From NCBI RefSeq assembly GCF_000225705.1, contig NZ_JH126469.1, positions 141,790 to 205,789 on the forward strand: 64,000 bases of DNA, in the 5' to 3' direction. Shown here piece after piece: positions 34,142 to 43,016 of this stretch. This DNA is from Collinsella tanakaei YIT 12063 (GTDB lineage: Bacteria > Actinomycetota > Coriobacteriia > Coriobacteriales > Coriobacteriaceae). How positions within the stretch are numbered: the first letter of the stretch is position 1; the number at the start of each line of letters is the position of its first letter. Made by a program: the position numbers and the translations under genes. Below the pieces are notes generated by a model. It worked only from the letters and a program-made list of their open reading frames with translations, did no database searches and was not told where the DNA came from.

Positions 34142-34681
34142 ATGGATTTTGAGAACTCCCAGACAAAGAAGAATCTTGAGACCGCTTTCGCGGGCGAGTC
34201 CCAGGCCCATACCAAGTATCGTTACTACTCCTCCAAGGCTAAGAAGGAGGGCTACGTTCAGATCTCCAACATCTTTATGGAGACCGCGTTGAATGAGTCC
34301 GAGCATGCCAAGCTGTGGTTCAAGTACCTGCATGAGGGCGAGGTGCCCGATACCCTGACCAACCTCAAGGATGCCGCCGCCGGCGAGAACTACGAGTGGA
34401 CCACCATGTATGATGAGTTCGCCAAGACCGCTGACGAGGAGGGCTTCAAGGAGATCGCGGCCAAGTTCCGCGGCGTCGGCGCCGTCGAGAAGGCTCACGA
34501 AGAGCGTTATCTCAAGCTTGCCGAGCGCGTTGAGAAGGGCGAGGTCTTTACCCGCGAGGGCGTTAAGGTGTGGAAGTGCCTCAACTGCGGCCACCTGCAT
34601 GTTGGTCCCGTGGCGCCCGAGCTCTGCCCCGTCTGCGCCCATCCCAAGGCCTACTTTGAGGAGCAGGTTGTTAACTACTAG
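34142..34681 (+). CDS. rbr: Rubrerythrin
   Basis: A 179-residue rubrerythrin of normal form. The four-helix diiron domain supplies Glu and His ligands ([47 protein letters not shown]). A C-terminal rubredoxin-like domain has CLNCGH...CPVC. It reduces hydrogen peroxide in the cytoplasm of anaerobes using electrons from rubredoxin or NADH oxidoreductases. The start ATG 34142 follows AGAGGAAG. Upstream at 33976-33990 there is a small palindrome, TAGGAATGAATCCTA, a possible stress-regulator site. A strong terminator follows. Confidence 0.97.
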   Translation: MDFENSQTKKNLETAFAGESQAHTKYRYYSSKAKKEGYVQISNIFMETALNESEHAKLWFKYLHEGEVPDTLTNLKDAAAGENYEWTTMYDEFAKTADEEGFKEIAAKFRGVGAVEKAHEERYLKLAERVEKGEVFTREGVKVWKCLNCGHLHVGPVAPELCPVCAHPKAYFEEQVVNY

Positions 34682-34768
34682 GGATTCTCGTCCCCACGCT
34701 CTATAGCGCGTTATGGAGGACAGCCTTCCTCGTCCATGTTATCTGCATGCATCGCATAACTTTATGGG

Positions 34769-34807
34769 GGCCGCCCCGCCTGAGACGTCGTGTCAGGTGG
34801 GGCGGCC
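34769..34807 (+). terminator. Hairpin terminator of rubrerythrin gene
   Basis: GGCCGCCCC pairs with GGGGCGGCC, with CTGA/TCAG inside, followed by TTATTG. The stem is strong, the T tract short. Confidence 0.7.
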
Positions 34808-34971
34808 TTATTGTGCGGGTTGGCCAAGCGTGTGCGGCGAATGCCGTCTTGGCATCCAGCGATGGCGCGGCAGCGTGAGGTATATGTTGGACGCCCCGGG
34901 GTATGAGTGTGGAGCAGGGCGCGAGCGCGGCCGTGCAGTAGCCGCAGGCGTCCACAGGGGGGGTATTGTTG

Positions 34972-35832
34972 ATGCACAAACCTATCGAGCTCATTGCAAC
35001 ATGCGATGGGGCGTACCTGGCGCCGCTGCGAAGCGCCATGGCTTCTTGCGTGATCAATAACCCGGGCGAGAGCTTCTGCCTGCACCTGCTGCACAGCACG
35101 GTGGACGAGAAGAGCCTGCTGCATATGGATGCCTATTGTCGCTACCTTGGCGTCGACTTTTGCGCCCACGGCATAGACCGCTCTTTGTTTGATGGCGCCT
35201 ACGCAAGCAAGCGCTATCCGCAAGAGGTGTATTACCGTCTTCTTGCGCCCCATGTGCTTGCGGGGGTTGAGGGGAGGGCCTTGTACCTTGACCCGGACGT
35301 GCTGGTAATCAATCCCTTGCGGCCTCTTGTGGAGGCCGATCTTAAGGGGCGCGCGTTCGCCGCGGCGTCGCATTTGGATGCGGCGCACCCCGTTACGGGC
35401 ATCAACAAGATTCGCCTGGATACCACGGGGGCATATTTCAACACGGGCGTAATCTTGATGGACATGTCCGTCGCTCGCCGCGCGATCGACCCTGCGGGCA
35501 TGATGGCATATGCTCGCGACCATGAGGCGGAGATGCTCTTTCCCGATCAAGACCTGTTTTGCGCGCTCTACGGCGCATCCACCCTTGAGGTTCCGGACAA
35601 GCTGTGGAACTACGATGCCCGCAAATACACGGACTACCTGGTGAGAACGGGTGGAGAGAGCACCATGGCGTGGGTGATGGAGAACACCTCGATCCTGCAC
35701 TTCTGCGGCAGGGATAAGCCATGGAACGTTGGCTATCATGGTCGATTCGACGCGCTGTATAAGAACTATATGATGATTGCCGCCCGCGCTGCAGAGCGCG
35801 CTTGGGCAGAGGGAGAAGAACGTGGACGATAA
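34972..35832 (+). CDS. Glycosyltransferase family 8 protein
   Basis: A 286-residue GT8-type enzyme. It shows the N-terminal IELIATCDGAYLAPLRSAMAS, the retaining-GT8 DxD motif LYLDPDVLVI at residues about 104-113, GAYFNTGVILMDM, LFPDQDLFCALYG and, near the end, ILHFCGRDKPWN. It probably adds a hexose (galactose or glucose) to a surface glycan or lipopolysaccharide-like acceptor in the cytoplasm. I chose ATG 34972, eight bases after AGGGGGGG. Its last 11 bases overlap the next gene, an AI-2E-type carrier, so they are co-translated. Confidence 0.9.
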   Translation: MHKPIELIATCDGAYLAPLRSAMASCVINNPGESFCLHLLHSTVDEKSLLHMDAYCRYLGVDFCAHGIDRSLFDGAYASKRYPQEVYYRLLAPHVLAGVEGRALYLDPDVLVINPLRPLVEADLKGRAFAAASHLDAAHPVTGINKIRLDTTGAYFNTGVILMDMSVARRAIDPAGMMAYARDHEAEMLFPDQDLFCALYGASTLEVPDKLWNYDARKYTDYLVRTGGESTMAWVMENTSILHFCGRDKPWNVGYHGRFDALYKNYMMIAARAAERAWAEGEERGR

Positions 35833-36964
35833 AAAGTTGAAGGATGCGCTGTTTCTTATTGCATTTGGCGTGGTGCTCTACGTTGGCATGACGCATCTTT
35901 CAACGGTGCTCGCCGCGGTCTCCTCCGTGGTCGACCTGCTGCTGCCCGTGCTGATAGGTGCAATCTTCGCATTTGTCCTCAACGTGCCCATGTCTGGTCT
36001 TGAGCGCATGTTCCACCAGGCTGGAAAGTCCCTTGGCAGGGAGCTTCCGGTCATTCCGGTGCGTGTGGCGAGCCTGCTGATTACGCTTGCGGGCATTGTG
36101 CTTGCGTTTGTGGGTGCGGTTGCCCTGGTGATTCCCGAGTTGATCGAGTCTGCGCGCAGCATCATTCCTCTAGCGCAAGAGAAGATTCCCGAGTGGATCG
36201 CTTTTGCAGAGGCGAATGGCATCGACCTGTCTGGATTGGTTCAGCAGATGAGCGAGCTGAGTCAGAAGGTGTCCGCCGATGGCGCCTCTTCGCTTGTGGG
36301 GTCTGCTGCCGTTATCGCTAGGTCGACTATCTTGACCGCCGGAAACACCATGCTTGGCATGGTGATTGCGATCTACTTGCTGCTTGGCAAGCACAACTTC
36401 TCACGTCAGGCCCTTATGATCGCGCGGGCAAACCTGCCGGCGGGCGTAGTCCAGAAGATTCGCTTTGTGGGCAATCTCGCGTGCGAGACCTATGCAAAGT
36501 TCTTGTCCGGCCAGTTTGTTGAGGCGATCATTTTGGGCTGCCTCATGTACACCACGTTTAAGATCTTCGGTCTGCCCTATGCGGGCATCACCGCCTACCT
36601 CACCGGCTTGTGCGCGTTCGTTCCGTATGTGGGCGCATTTTTGTCCGGTGCTTCCGGCGTGGTGCTCACCTTGCTGGCGGATCCCGTGAAGGCGCCCATT
36701 TGCCTGGTGGTCTACCTGGCGACCCAGTTTATCGAGAACCAATTTATCTATCCACGCGTAGTTGGCGGGTCCGTTGGCCTGGCTCCCATGTGGGCGCTGC
36801 TGGCGGCGATTGTGGGCGGCAAGCTCTTTGGCGTGGTGGGCATCGTCTTCTTCATCCCGCTTGCTAGCGTTATCTACACCTTGGTGCGCGATGACACGCT
36901 GGCGAAGCTGGCACGCAAACGGGGGCAGGACGCTTTGGGCCAGGGCACGGCCATCGAGGAATAG
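35822..36964 (+). CDS. AI-2E family (TqsA/PerM-type) membrane transporter
   Basis: A 380-residue membrane protein with about eight hydrophobic segments. It has the family arrangement: two N-terminal segments, a hydrophilic helical stretch (residues about 110-165), a hydrophobic stretch from about residue 180, then CETYAKFLSGQFVEAIILG and PYAGITAYLTGLCAFVPYVGAF, and late VVGGSVGLAPMWALLAAIVGGKLFGVVG. Such proteins export small molecules or ions; the AI-2 link applies to few members. I chose GTG 35822, preceded by AGAGGGAGAA, overlapping the GT8 stop. The substrate is unknown, and coupling to a glycosyltransferase is noted without further inference. Confidence 0.88.
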   Translation: MDDKKLKDALFLIAFGVVLYVGMTHLSTVLAAVSSVVDLLLPVLIGAIFAFVLNVPMSGLERMFHQAGKSLGRELPVIPVRVASLLITLAGIVLAFVGAVALVIPELIESARSIIPLAQEKIPEWIAFAEANGIDLSGLVQQMSELSQKVSADGASSLVGSAAVIARSTILTAGNTMLGMVIAIYLLLGKHNFSRQALMIARANLPAGVVQKIRFVGNLACETYAKFLSGQFVEAIILGCLMYTTFKIFGLPYAGITAYLTGLCAFVPYVGAFLSGASGVVLTLLADPVKAPICLVVYLATQFIENQFIYPRVVGGSVGLAPMWALLAAIVGGKLFGVVGIVFFIPLASVIYTLVRDDTLAKLARKRGQDALGQGTAIEE

Positions 36965-37017
36965 AGTCTTCGGCGCTACCCGGCGGTACCGTTTGAAATG
37001 GACGAGTAAAGAACAAA

Positions 37018-37044
37018 TTGAACAGATGTAACTTTATGTATAAT
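37018..37044 (+). promoter_or_regulatory. Promoter of the LPXTG surface protein gene
   Basis: A -35 TTGAAC at 37018-37023 and a -10 TATAAT at 37039-37044 (15-base spacer). TGGACGAG, the reverse complement of the recurrent CTCGTCCA motif, lies at 36999-37006, directly upstream of the -35. Confidence 0.65.
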
Positions 37045-37088
37045 CGATCGCCGTACTTTAAACGCGCTACAACATAAAGGAACGCATT

Positions 37089-40000
37089 ATGACCACCCCC
37101 GACTTGCACGAGGGCAAAGGCCTTGTTCTGCCTTCTTCCGAACCCGGTTTCCGTACATCGGTGGGCGTTGTTAAGGCAACGCTTATAGCTGCAAGCATAG
37201 CGACGGCGGCTGTTGCAGTGCCCGTGTTGCTCATGCCTTCTCATGCGCATGCCGCCGCTTCCAATGCCATCCAGTCGCTCGATAGCCTCGATGCTGCAAT
37301 CAGGGCGCTTGGGGATGCATCCCAGCTTTCCGCTGCGGCGTCCGCGGGTGCGCTTTCTCCTGAAGCCGAGCGTTTGGTTTTGCAGCGAGAGCTTGTCCGC
37401 CGCGCCGGCTTCGATGGTCTTACCGAGTACAGCGATCGTTCCGATGCGCACAAAGAGTTTCTCACGTGGTTTATGGGAGACCTGCCGGCGCTGCGCTACT
37501 ACATAACCGGCGGCACGGTGTGGACCAATAGCAGCAAGGGCCCCGTCTCTTCTGACTACATTACGTCGCTGGACATATTGCGAAGGCTTCGCGAGGAGAA
37601 TCATGACGATCTTGAGCGCGCGGACGCCGACGTGCATCTGCGCATGATGGTTGCGGCCTCGCTTGATGTTTCGGGTCGCTCCCGCCTCTGGACCGGCGAC
37701 CCGGGCTTTGTGTCCGATCCTTTGGTGCGTTATCGCACGCTGAGAATCTTCCGCGATGACTCCAGGTACCGCTTCAAGCGCGATCTTTTCGACAACCTTC
37801 CGGTCGAGACCATGCGCTACGTGTTTGAAAACCAGATCACCGACGCCGAACTGCCCTGGCTTGCCAGCTATTCTCTGCATCGATTCTCGGCGGACGATGC
37901 AAAGTCAGAGGATAGTCGCTTGAACGCGTATTCCTATATCTGGTATACGGGCGATTACTCCGCCAATAACGGTTACAGCAACGCGGCGTTCTACGACGAC
38001 GCGCTGTTCTCGGGCCCCGTGACCGAGATGAAGCCAACGGACGGTGCGGGAAAGCCGCCTCGCACGTGGGCGGGCGGGTGGAAAGAGAAGTACCGTTTGG
38101 AGTATGACGACGCGAACTTCCCAAACGCTTTGGGTCAACAATTCCATATTGGATGCGGAGATACCTCATTGGTTCCCGGCGCTACGCAAGATAAAACGAA
38201 GTACCACCGTTTATGGATGGTGTTTGAGAAGGGCGGCGTGTGCGGCGCCCTTGCCAAGACCTTCGCGAATCTCAACGGTATGGTTGGCGTTCCGTCTTTT
38301 GTGGTGGGCCAGCCCGGTCACGCCGCAACGCTCACCTATGAGCTTCGCGCCAATTCCTCTGGAAAGATGGTCCCCACCTATCGCATCCAAAACGATGTGT
38401 CGGGATGGGGAAGGAGCAAAGCGCCGTCCGCAGCGCATTGGCAGTGCGGGTGGGGCGCCTCGTCCACATCTTCCGATTCCGGTAACTACATCCTTTATTC
38501 GCAGGACGCCCTCTCTGACTGGGACGGCTATGTGCGCAGTCTTGAAACGCGTTTGCTGGCCGGTACCTTTGAGGGTGCGGCGGAACGCGCTGCTATCGCA
38601 CGTGCGTCTCGCGGGGCTCAGGAGATCAACTTCGATGCCATTCGCATGCAGATTGACGTTATGGCAAAAAACGGCACCAGCGCTACCGACTGGGAGGTGT
38701 TTGCCCAGGGAGTCGCTGAAGACCTGGCGTATTACCCGCTTGCCATGCACGACTTGATAAAGGAGATGGAGAAGCGCGCCGGAGAGGAATCGAAGGTTTG
38801 CCTTGAGGCGGTACGACTCGCCGGTCTGCAGCGCTCCTCGACCGTGACTTCGTCCCAAACGGTGAATTCTGATGCGTGCGTTCGCGTTGCCAAGCAGCTT
38901 ATGGGCGAGAAAGATGGATCCGTCGCGACGTTTTCCTTCGATGGCGAGGACGCGCTGAAGATCAAGCTTGGCGAACACTTGCGCGGCGGCGGGGTTCCTT
39001 GGAAGTTCAGCCTTGACGGCGGCAAGACGTGGACGGAGCTTACCGATGGGTCGTATGAGTATCAGCTTACGGAGGAGCAGGCCGAGCTTATCACGGCGGA
39101 AAACAACATCATGATTCAGTTGATCGGAGTGAATACGGTCAACTGCATCGATATCCTTGAGGGCGCTAAGGCAACCTTGAAGTGCGAGGCGAACGATCGC
39201 GCCAACCGCATCTACTTCTTTGATGGACAGGTTCCCAAGAGCGGCTACCAGATGAAGGTGGACGACGGCAAGTGGGAGCCCCTGGATGTCACCCGTACGT
39301 TTGAGGGCGATCGAGTGGTGAAGATTCGCACTGCCCCGTCCGGCGCGACTATGGGCCGGGTGCAGTGCGAGCTCAGCTTTACCGCCAACGAGGGAGAGGC
39401 GAGCCTTGTCCCTTACGAGGAGATGCGCGTGAACTCGTACTCCTCGTCCCGCGACGGGGCAGCCATGGCGAATCGCGTCATCGATGGTTATTACGGTCCC
39501 GGAAACGAATTTTGGATCACAGCCAAAGAGCCAACGGCCAATGCGTGGATTGTTATCGATCTTGGGCGCGAGCGCTCCATCAGCTCGATCGACTACTGGC
39601 GCCCTAAAAACTTGAACACCAACGGCATCCCCCGTTGGGGAAGGATGACCGTGACGGTCTCCGCGGCGCCCGATACGGGCCTTCCCGCCGGGAGCGCCAT
39701 TGACTCCAGCTCATTTGTGGAAGTTGGTCGCTATGGCAGCAACGGCACCTCGATGGCTGGATGGAACGATGCGGACTTAAGCCGTGCGTTGCAATTCCCA
39801 AATGGCCCTATAAAGGCGCGCTACTTCAAGATCCATCTCACGGATATCTATTTCAGCGCCACGCTGTTTGATTTCTGGGAGGCTCACGAGCCCGGCTTGG
39901 AGGCGCCTTCTATAACGTTCGGCCGCGTCGAGGCTGGCTATGGGTCCATTGCCGCGCAGACGGTCGAGCTTTCAAACACCGGCAAGGCGAAGGCGACTAT

Positions 40001-41204
40001 CGAGTCTGTTTGCCTGGACTCCGACGATGCGTTCGAGATCGTTGAGCAGGGCGCTCAGAGCATCGAGGCGGGGGCTGTTGACCGTTCGTGGAAGGTGGCA
40101 CCCAAGGCGGGGCTTTCTGCGGGCTCGTACAGGACCACGCTTCGCGTCGCCTATCGTGGCTCTCATGATTCGTCGCGCCGCGAGCTCGAGATCCCTGTGG
40201 AGATCGAGGTTGCTGCAAAGCCGGTAAAGGTGAAAGTTGAGTTTGAAAAGGTTGATGCGACATCGGTGAGGCTGCATGCCGCGGTGAGCGGTGCGGAAGG
40301 CGTTGATTATCGCATCCAGTACGCTTTGTGTGAGAAGAACGAGAGGCCGTCTTCCGTTCTTGCTCTTGCAGTAGAGGACGAGCAGGTTCAGGGCAACCCG
40401 TTGAACGCGTGGACCGATGACCCCCTCTTCAGCGGTCTTACTCCGGGAGCCACGTACTACGCGTTCGCGCGGGTGCTGGGTATTTCCGGTGTGGACGAGG
40501 AAGAGTCGACGGGTAGCTCCCAGCTTGTTGTCGAGGACGCCGATGGGGGAGATGCCGATAGCGAACAGGGCAACGGCTCTGGTGGTTCGGGTTCTGGAGG
40601 CGGCTCCGACAACGGGTCTGATAACGGATCTGACAATGGCTCAGGTAACGGGTCCGACAACGGGCCTGATAACGGCTCTGGCGATTTGGACAACGGGTCG
40701 GGAAACGGCAACGAATCGGGAGATGACAACGACGGGGGTTCGAGCGACGGGTCTAATAGCGGCTCTGATAACGGGTTCGGAGACGGCTCTAACGGCGGTA
40801 CCGACGGCGGGGCCGAAGACGGCTCCGGCGAAGACTCGGGCGATGACGAAGACGCTCCCGGCATTGACGGGCCGGATGCTCCAGAAGATGAGGGCAGCGG
40901 GCAGGAATCCCCCGATACCGGAGCGGGAGACAGCCAGGAGGAAGATCAAGAGGGTCCGGATGACGACGATCGTCCGGGCGGCGGCCAAGCGGGAGAAGCA
41001 GCCGAAGATGAGGACGCGGGCAGCACGTCCGAAGAGTTGGAGTCGGCTACGCATCCTGACCTGGGCTCTGCGCACTCCGCGCTCCCCACAACGGGAGATG
41101 TCGCGCCTGTCTCCTTGGTCGCCCTTCTAACGGTGGGCGTTGCCAGCATCATTGCGGGGGCGGCTTTGCGTCTTCGTCAGCACGGCGGGGCCTCCAAGCG
41201 CTAG
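37089..41204 (+). CDS. Sortase-anchored surface protein with transglutaminase-like core and discoidin domain
   Basis: A 1371-residue exported protein. The signal region has a hydrophobic core at 26-50 and probable cleavage after AHA (about 53-55). The N-terminal half holds a transglutaminase-like Cys-His-Asp set: Cys385 in GGVCGALAKTFANLNG, His411 in GQPGHAATLTYE, Asp436 in YRIQNDVSGW. An F5/8 type C (discoidin) domain follows at about 779-930 (NRVIDGYYG, NAWIVIDLGRERSISSIDYW). Next come an Ig-like segment (about 940-1050), a fibronectin-like segment and a Ser/Asn/Asp/Gly-rich spacer (about 1157-1314, SDNG repeats). It ends in LPTTG (1332-1336), a hydrophobic segment and a basic tail. It should be covalently fixed to peptidoglycan by a sortase encoded elsewhere. 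Whether it cross-links, hydrolyses or only binds host or glycan ligands is unknown. Confidence 0.85.
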   Translation: MTTPDLHEGKGLVLPSSEPGFRTSVGVVKATLIAASIATAAVAVPVLLMPSHAHAAASNAIQSLDSLDAAIRALGDASQLSAAASAGALSPEAERLVLQRELVRRAGFDGLTEYSDRSDAHKEFLTWFMGDLPALRYYITGGTVWTNSSKGPVSSDYITSLDILRRLREENHDDLERADADVHLRMMVAASLDVSGRSRLWTGDPGFVSDPLVRYRTLRIFRDDSRYRFKRDLFDNLPVETMRYVFENQITDAELPWLASYSLHRFSADDAKSEDSRLNAYSYIWYTGDYSANNGYSNAAFYDDALFSGPVTEMKPTDGAGKPPRTWAGGWKEKYRLEYDDANFPNALGQQFHIGCGDTSLVPGATQDKTKYHRLWMVFEKGGVCGALAKTFANLNGMVGVPSFVVGQPGHAATLTYELRANSSGKMVPTYRIQNDVSGWGRSKAPSAAHWQCGWGASSTSSDSGNYILYSQDALSDWDGYVRSLETRLLAGTFEGAAERAAIARASRGAQEINFDAIRMQIDVMAKNGTSATDWEVFAQGVAEDLAYYPLAMHDLIKEMEKRAGEESKVCLEAVRLAGLQRSSTVTSSQTVNSDACVRVAKQLMGEKDGSVATFSFDGEDALKIKLGEHLRGGGVPWKFSLDGGKTWTELTDGSYEYQLTEEQAELITAENNIMIQLIGVNTVNCIDILEGAKATLKCEANDRANRIYFFDGQVPKSGYQMKVDDGKWEPLDVTRTFEGDRVVKIRTAPSGATMGRVQCELSFTANEGEASLVPYEEMRVNSYSSSRDGAAMANRVIDGYYGPGNEFWITAKEPTANAWIVIDLGRERSISSIDYWRPKNLNTNGIPRWGRMTVTVSAAPDTGLPAGSAIDSSSFVEVGRYGSNGTSMAGWNDADLSRALQFPNGPIKARYFKIHLTDIYFSATLFDFWEAHEPGLEAPSITFGRVEAGYGSIAAQTVELSNTGKAKATIESVCLDSDDAFEIVEQGAQSIEAGAVDRSWKVAPKAGLSAGSYRTTLRVAYRGSHDSSRRELEIPVEIEVAAKPVKVKVEFEKVDATSVRLHAAVSGAEGVDYRIQYALCEKNERPSSVLALAVEDEQVQGNPLNAWTDDPLFSGLTPGATYYAFARVLGISGVDEEESTGSSQLVVEDADGGDADSEQGNGSGGSGSGGGSDNGSDNGSDNGSGNGSDNGPDNGSGDLDNGSGNGNESGDDNDGGSSDGSNSGSDNGFGDGSNGGTDGGAEDGSGEDSGDDEDAPGIDGPDAPEDEGSGQESPDTGAGDSQEEDQEGPDDDDRPGGGQAGEAAEDEDAGSTSEELESATHPDLGSAHSALPTTGDVAPVSLVALLTVGVASIIAGAALRLRQHGGASKR

Positions 41205-41268
41205 GCATCGTCCAAATCTCATACATTCGATTGATCCCGCATCAATATACGAATGAGTCTTATGTCTT

Positions 41269-41314
41269 AAACGCCTGCGTGGGCTTGCCGTTTGCGGTGC
41301 CTGTGCAGGCGTTT
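41269..41314 (+). terminator. Hairpin after the surface protein gene
   Basis: AAACGCCTGC pairs with GCAGGCGTTT across a long 26-base loop, followed by GGCG. The stem is perfect, the T tract within the arm. The remaining 41315-41642 has no gene; TGTGCGC/GCGCAC around 41598-41619 is a further small inverted repeat before the hydrogenase. Confidence 0.6.
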
Positions 41315-41642
41315 GGCGTATATGGGCGCTTACGGAGCCGTGTGCTGGGGATGTTATCGAATGTAGCGATGCCGAGATGGGGGTGACGCTAGGATTGGAG
41401 ACGGCTTCCCAAATTCGGCAAGGCTATTGGGATGCTACGAACCGAGTAAAAGTTCACACCGGCGAGGGCGGGCAGATGTATAGCACAACCAATTTAAAAC
41501 CGTCATAATGGGTTGGTCTATGCCCTCGCCATGCGAGGATTTGCGTCCGGGCGGTATCGCCGCCTCCGCGGCGCATGAGGTACAGACAAGGGAGTTATGT
41601 GCGCGAAAGTATGCGCACCGCACAGAACAGGGAGGTGTATGG

Positions 41643-43016
41643 ATGGTTACTGATCATCAGATGCAGGACATGACGCTTGCCGAACGTCTGGAGGCGCACG
41701 GGTTCACCCGCCGCGATTTCCTCAAGTATTGCGGCAGCCTCGCGGTCCTTCTTGGCATGTCCGCTACGGCGGCGCCCAAGATTGCCCAGGCGCTGGAAAC
41801 GGGAAAGAAATCCGGAAAGCTTCTGCCCGTGATCTGGATGGAGGGCGGATCGTGCTCGGGGTGCACCGAGGCGCTCGCCCAGACAAACACGCCGGACATT
41901 CCGCAGTTGGTGCTGGAGTCTATCTCGCTGAACTATAGCGAGACGCTGTCCGCGGCGGCAGGCCATTCAATGGAGCAGGCTCGTCGCGATACCATCGAGG
42001 CGGGTGGATATGTTCTCATCTATGAGGGCGCTGTCCCCACTGCTTTTGATGGCAACGTTTTGATGGTCGGTGGCGAAAAGGGTATCGACTCCCTTATGGA
42101 GACCGCCGAGCATGCCGATGCCGTGATCGCGCTTGGCTCGTGCGCTTGCGACGGCGGTTGGATGGCCGCTCGCCCCAACGACGCGCATGCCATGGGCGTT
42201 CAGAAATTCCTTTCCGAGCAGGGAATCTCCACCCCGGTGGTCAACATTCCGTGCTGCCCGGCTAACCCCGAGTGGCTGGTCGCCGTCATTGTGGAGTACA
42301 CGCTGATGGGCCGCCTGCCCAAGCTCAATAGCAAGAACCAGCCCGCCGCGCTGTTCAACCAGACCGTTCATGACAACTGCCCGCGCCGCGGACACTTTGA
42401 GAACGGCGAGTTTGTCTATCAGTTTGGCAGCGCGGAGGAGGCTAAGGGCTACTGCCTGTATCCGCTGGGTTGCCGTGGTCCGCAGACCTTTACCGTTTGC
42501 CCGGTGACGCGCTGGAACCAGTCGGTTTCCTGGTGCGTGGAGTCCGGCGCCCCGTGCATTGGCTGCGGCGTCATCAATCCCATGCATCCGCAGCGCAACT
42601 GGGTGGACGAGAACACGCCGTTCCTCAAGCGCCATCGCAACATTTCGCTGGGAGATTTTCACTTCCAGCCCCCGCTGGCGGCAGCCGCGTGCACGGGTCT
42701 TATTGTTGCCGTGCTGGTTGTCCACGGCGTCGGCATGAAGCTGACCGGCCGCGTCGACGGCGGTGCGGACTTCGAGGCGGAGCGCCGCTGGGACGTCAAG
42801 CACGGCACCGAGCAGGCGCACCAGGCTGGCGAGCGCGCGGCCAAGCTCTATGACGAGCTGGACGAGCGCGGCCTGGAGCCCAAGAACATCGACCGTTTGA
42901 AGAAGAAGCGCGCCGCTAAGAAGGCCGCCCACGAGGCTGCCGAGGCCGCTGAGATCGAAAAGCGCCGCGGATCCTCGTCCGCAGGCGAATCCACCGAGAA
43001 GGGAGGCGATGAGTAA
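41643..43016 (+). CDS. [NiFe] hydrogenase small subunit, Tat-exported
   Basis: A 457-residue small subunit. The Tat signal has FTRRDFLKY (Arg23, Arg24) and a hydrophobic stretch. The mature part begins near VIWMEGGSCSGCTEAL, with proximal-cluster Cys71 and Cys74, then GSCACDGG, IPCCPANPEW, CLYPLGCRGPQT, and CIGCGVINPMHP for the distal and medial clusters. A C-terminal membrane anchor (AAAACTGLIVAVLVVHGVGM) is followed by an unusually long charged tail of about 90 residues rich in Lys, Ala and Glu. It carries electrons between the large subunit and cytochrome b at the outer face of the membrane. The start is ATG 41643 after CAGGGAGGTG. The stop overlaps the large-subunit start (TAATG). Confidence 0.95.
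   Translation: MVTDHQMQDMTLAERLEAHGFTRRDFLKYCGSLAVLLGMSATAAPKIAQALETGKKSGKLLPVIWMEGGSCSGCTEALAQTNTPDIPQLVLESISLNYSETLSAAAGHSMEQARRDTIEAGGYVLIYEGAVPTAFDGNVLMVGGEKGIDSLMETAEHADAVIALGSCACDGGWMAARPNDAHAMGVQKFLSEQGISTPVVNIPCCPANPEWLVAVIVEYTLMGRLPKLNSKNQPAALFNQTVHDNCPRRGHFENGEFVYQFGSAEEAKGYCLYPLGCRGPQTFTVCPVTRWNQSVSWCVESGAPCIGCGVINPMHPQRNWVDENTPFLKRHRNISLGDFHFQPPLAAAACTGLIVAVLVVHGVGMKLTGRVDGGADFEAERRWDVKHGTEQAHQAGERAAKLYDELDERGLEPKNIDRLKKKRAAKKAAHEAAEAAEIEKRRGSSSAGESTEKGGDE

Noticed and set aside
40593-40810. DNA tandem repeat or phase-variable tract in the SDNG-rich region
   Set aside because: The protein repeat is clear, but the DNA copies use varied codons and unit lengths, so slippage variation is unlikely to be strong; it is described as a spacer in the protein.
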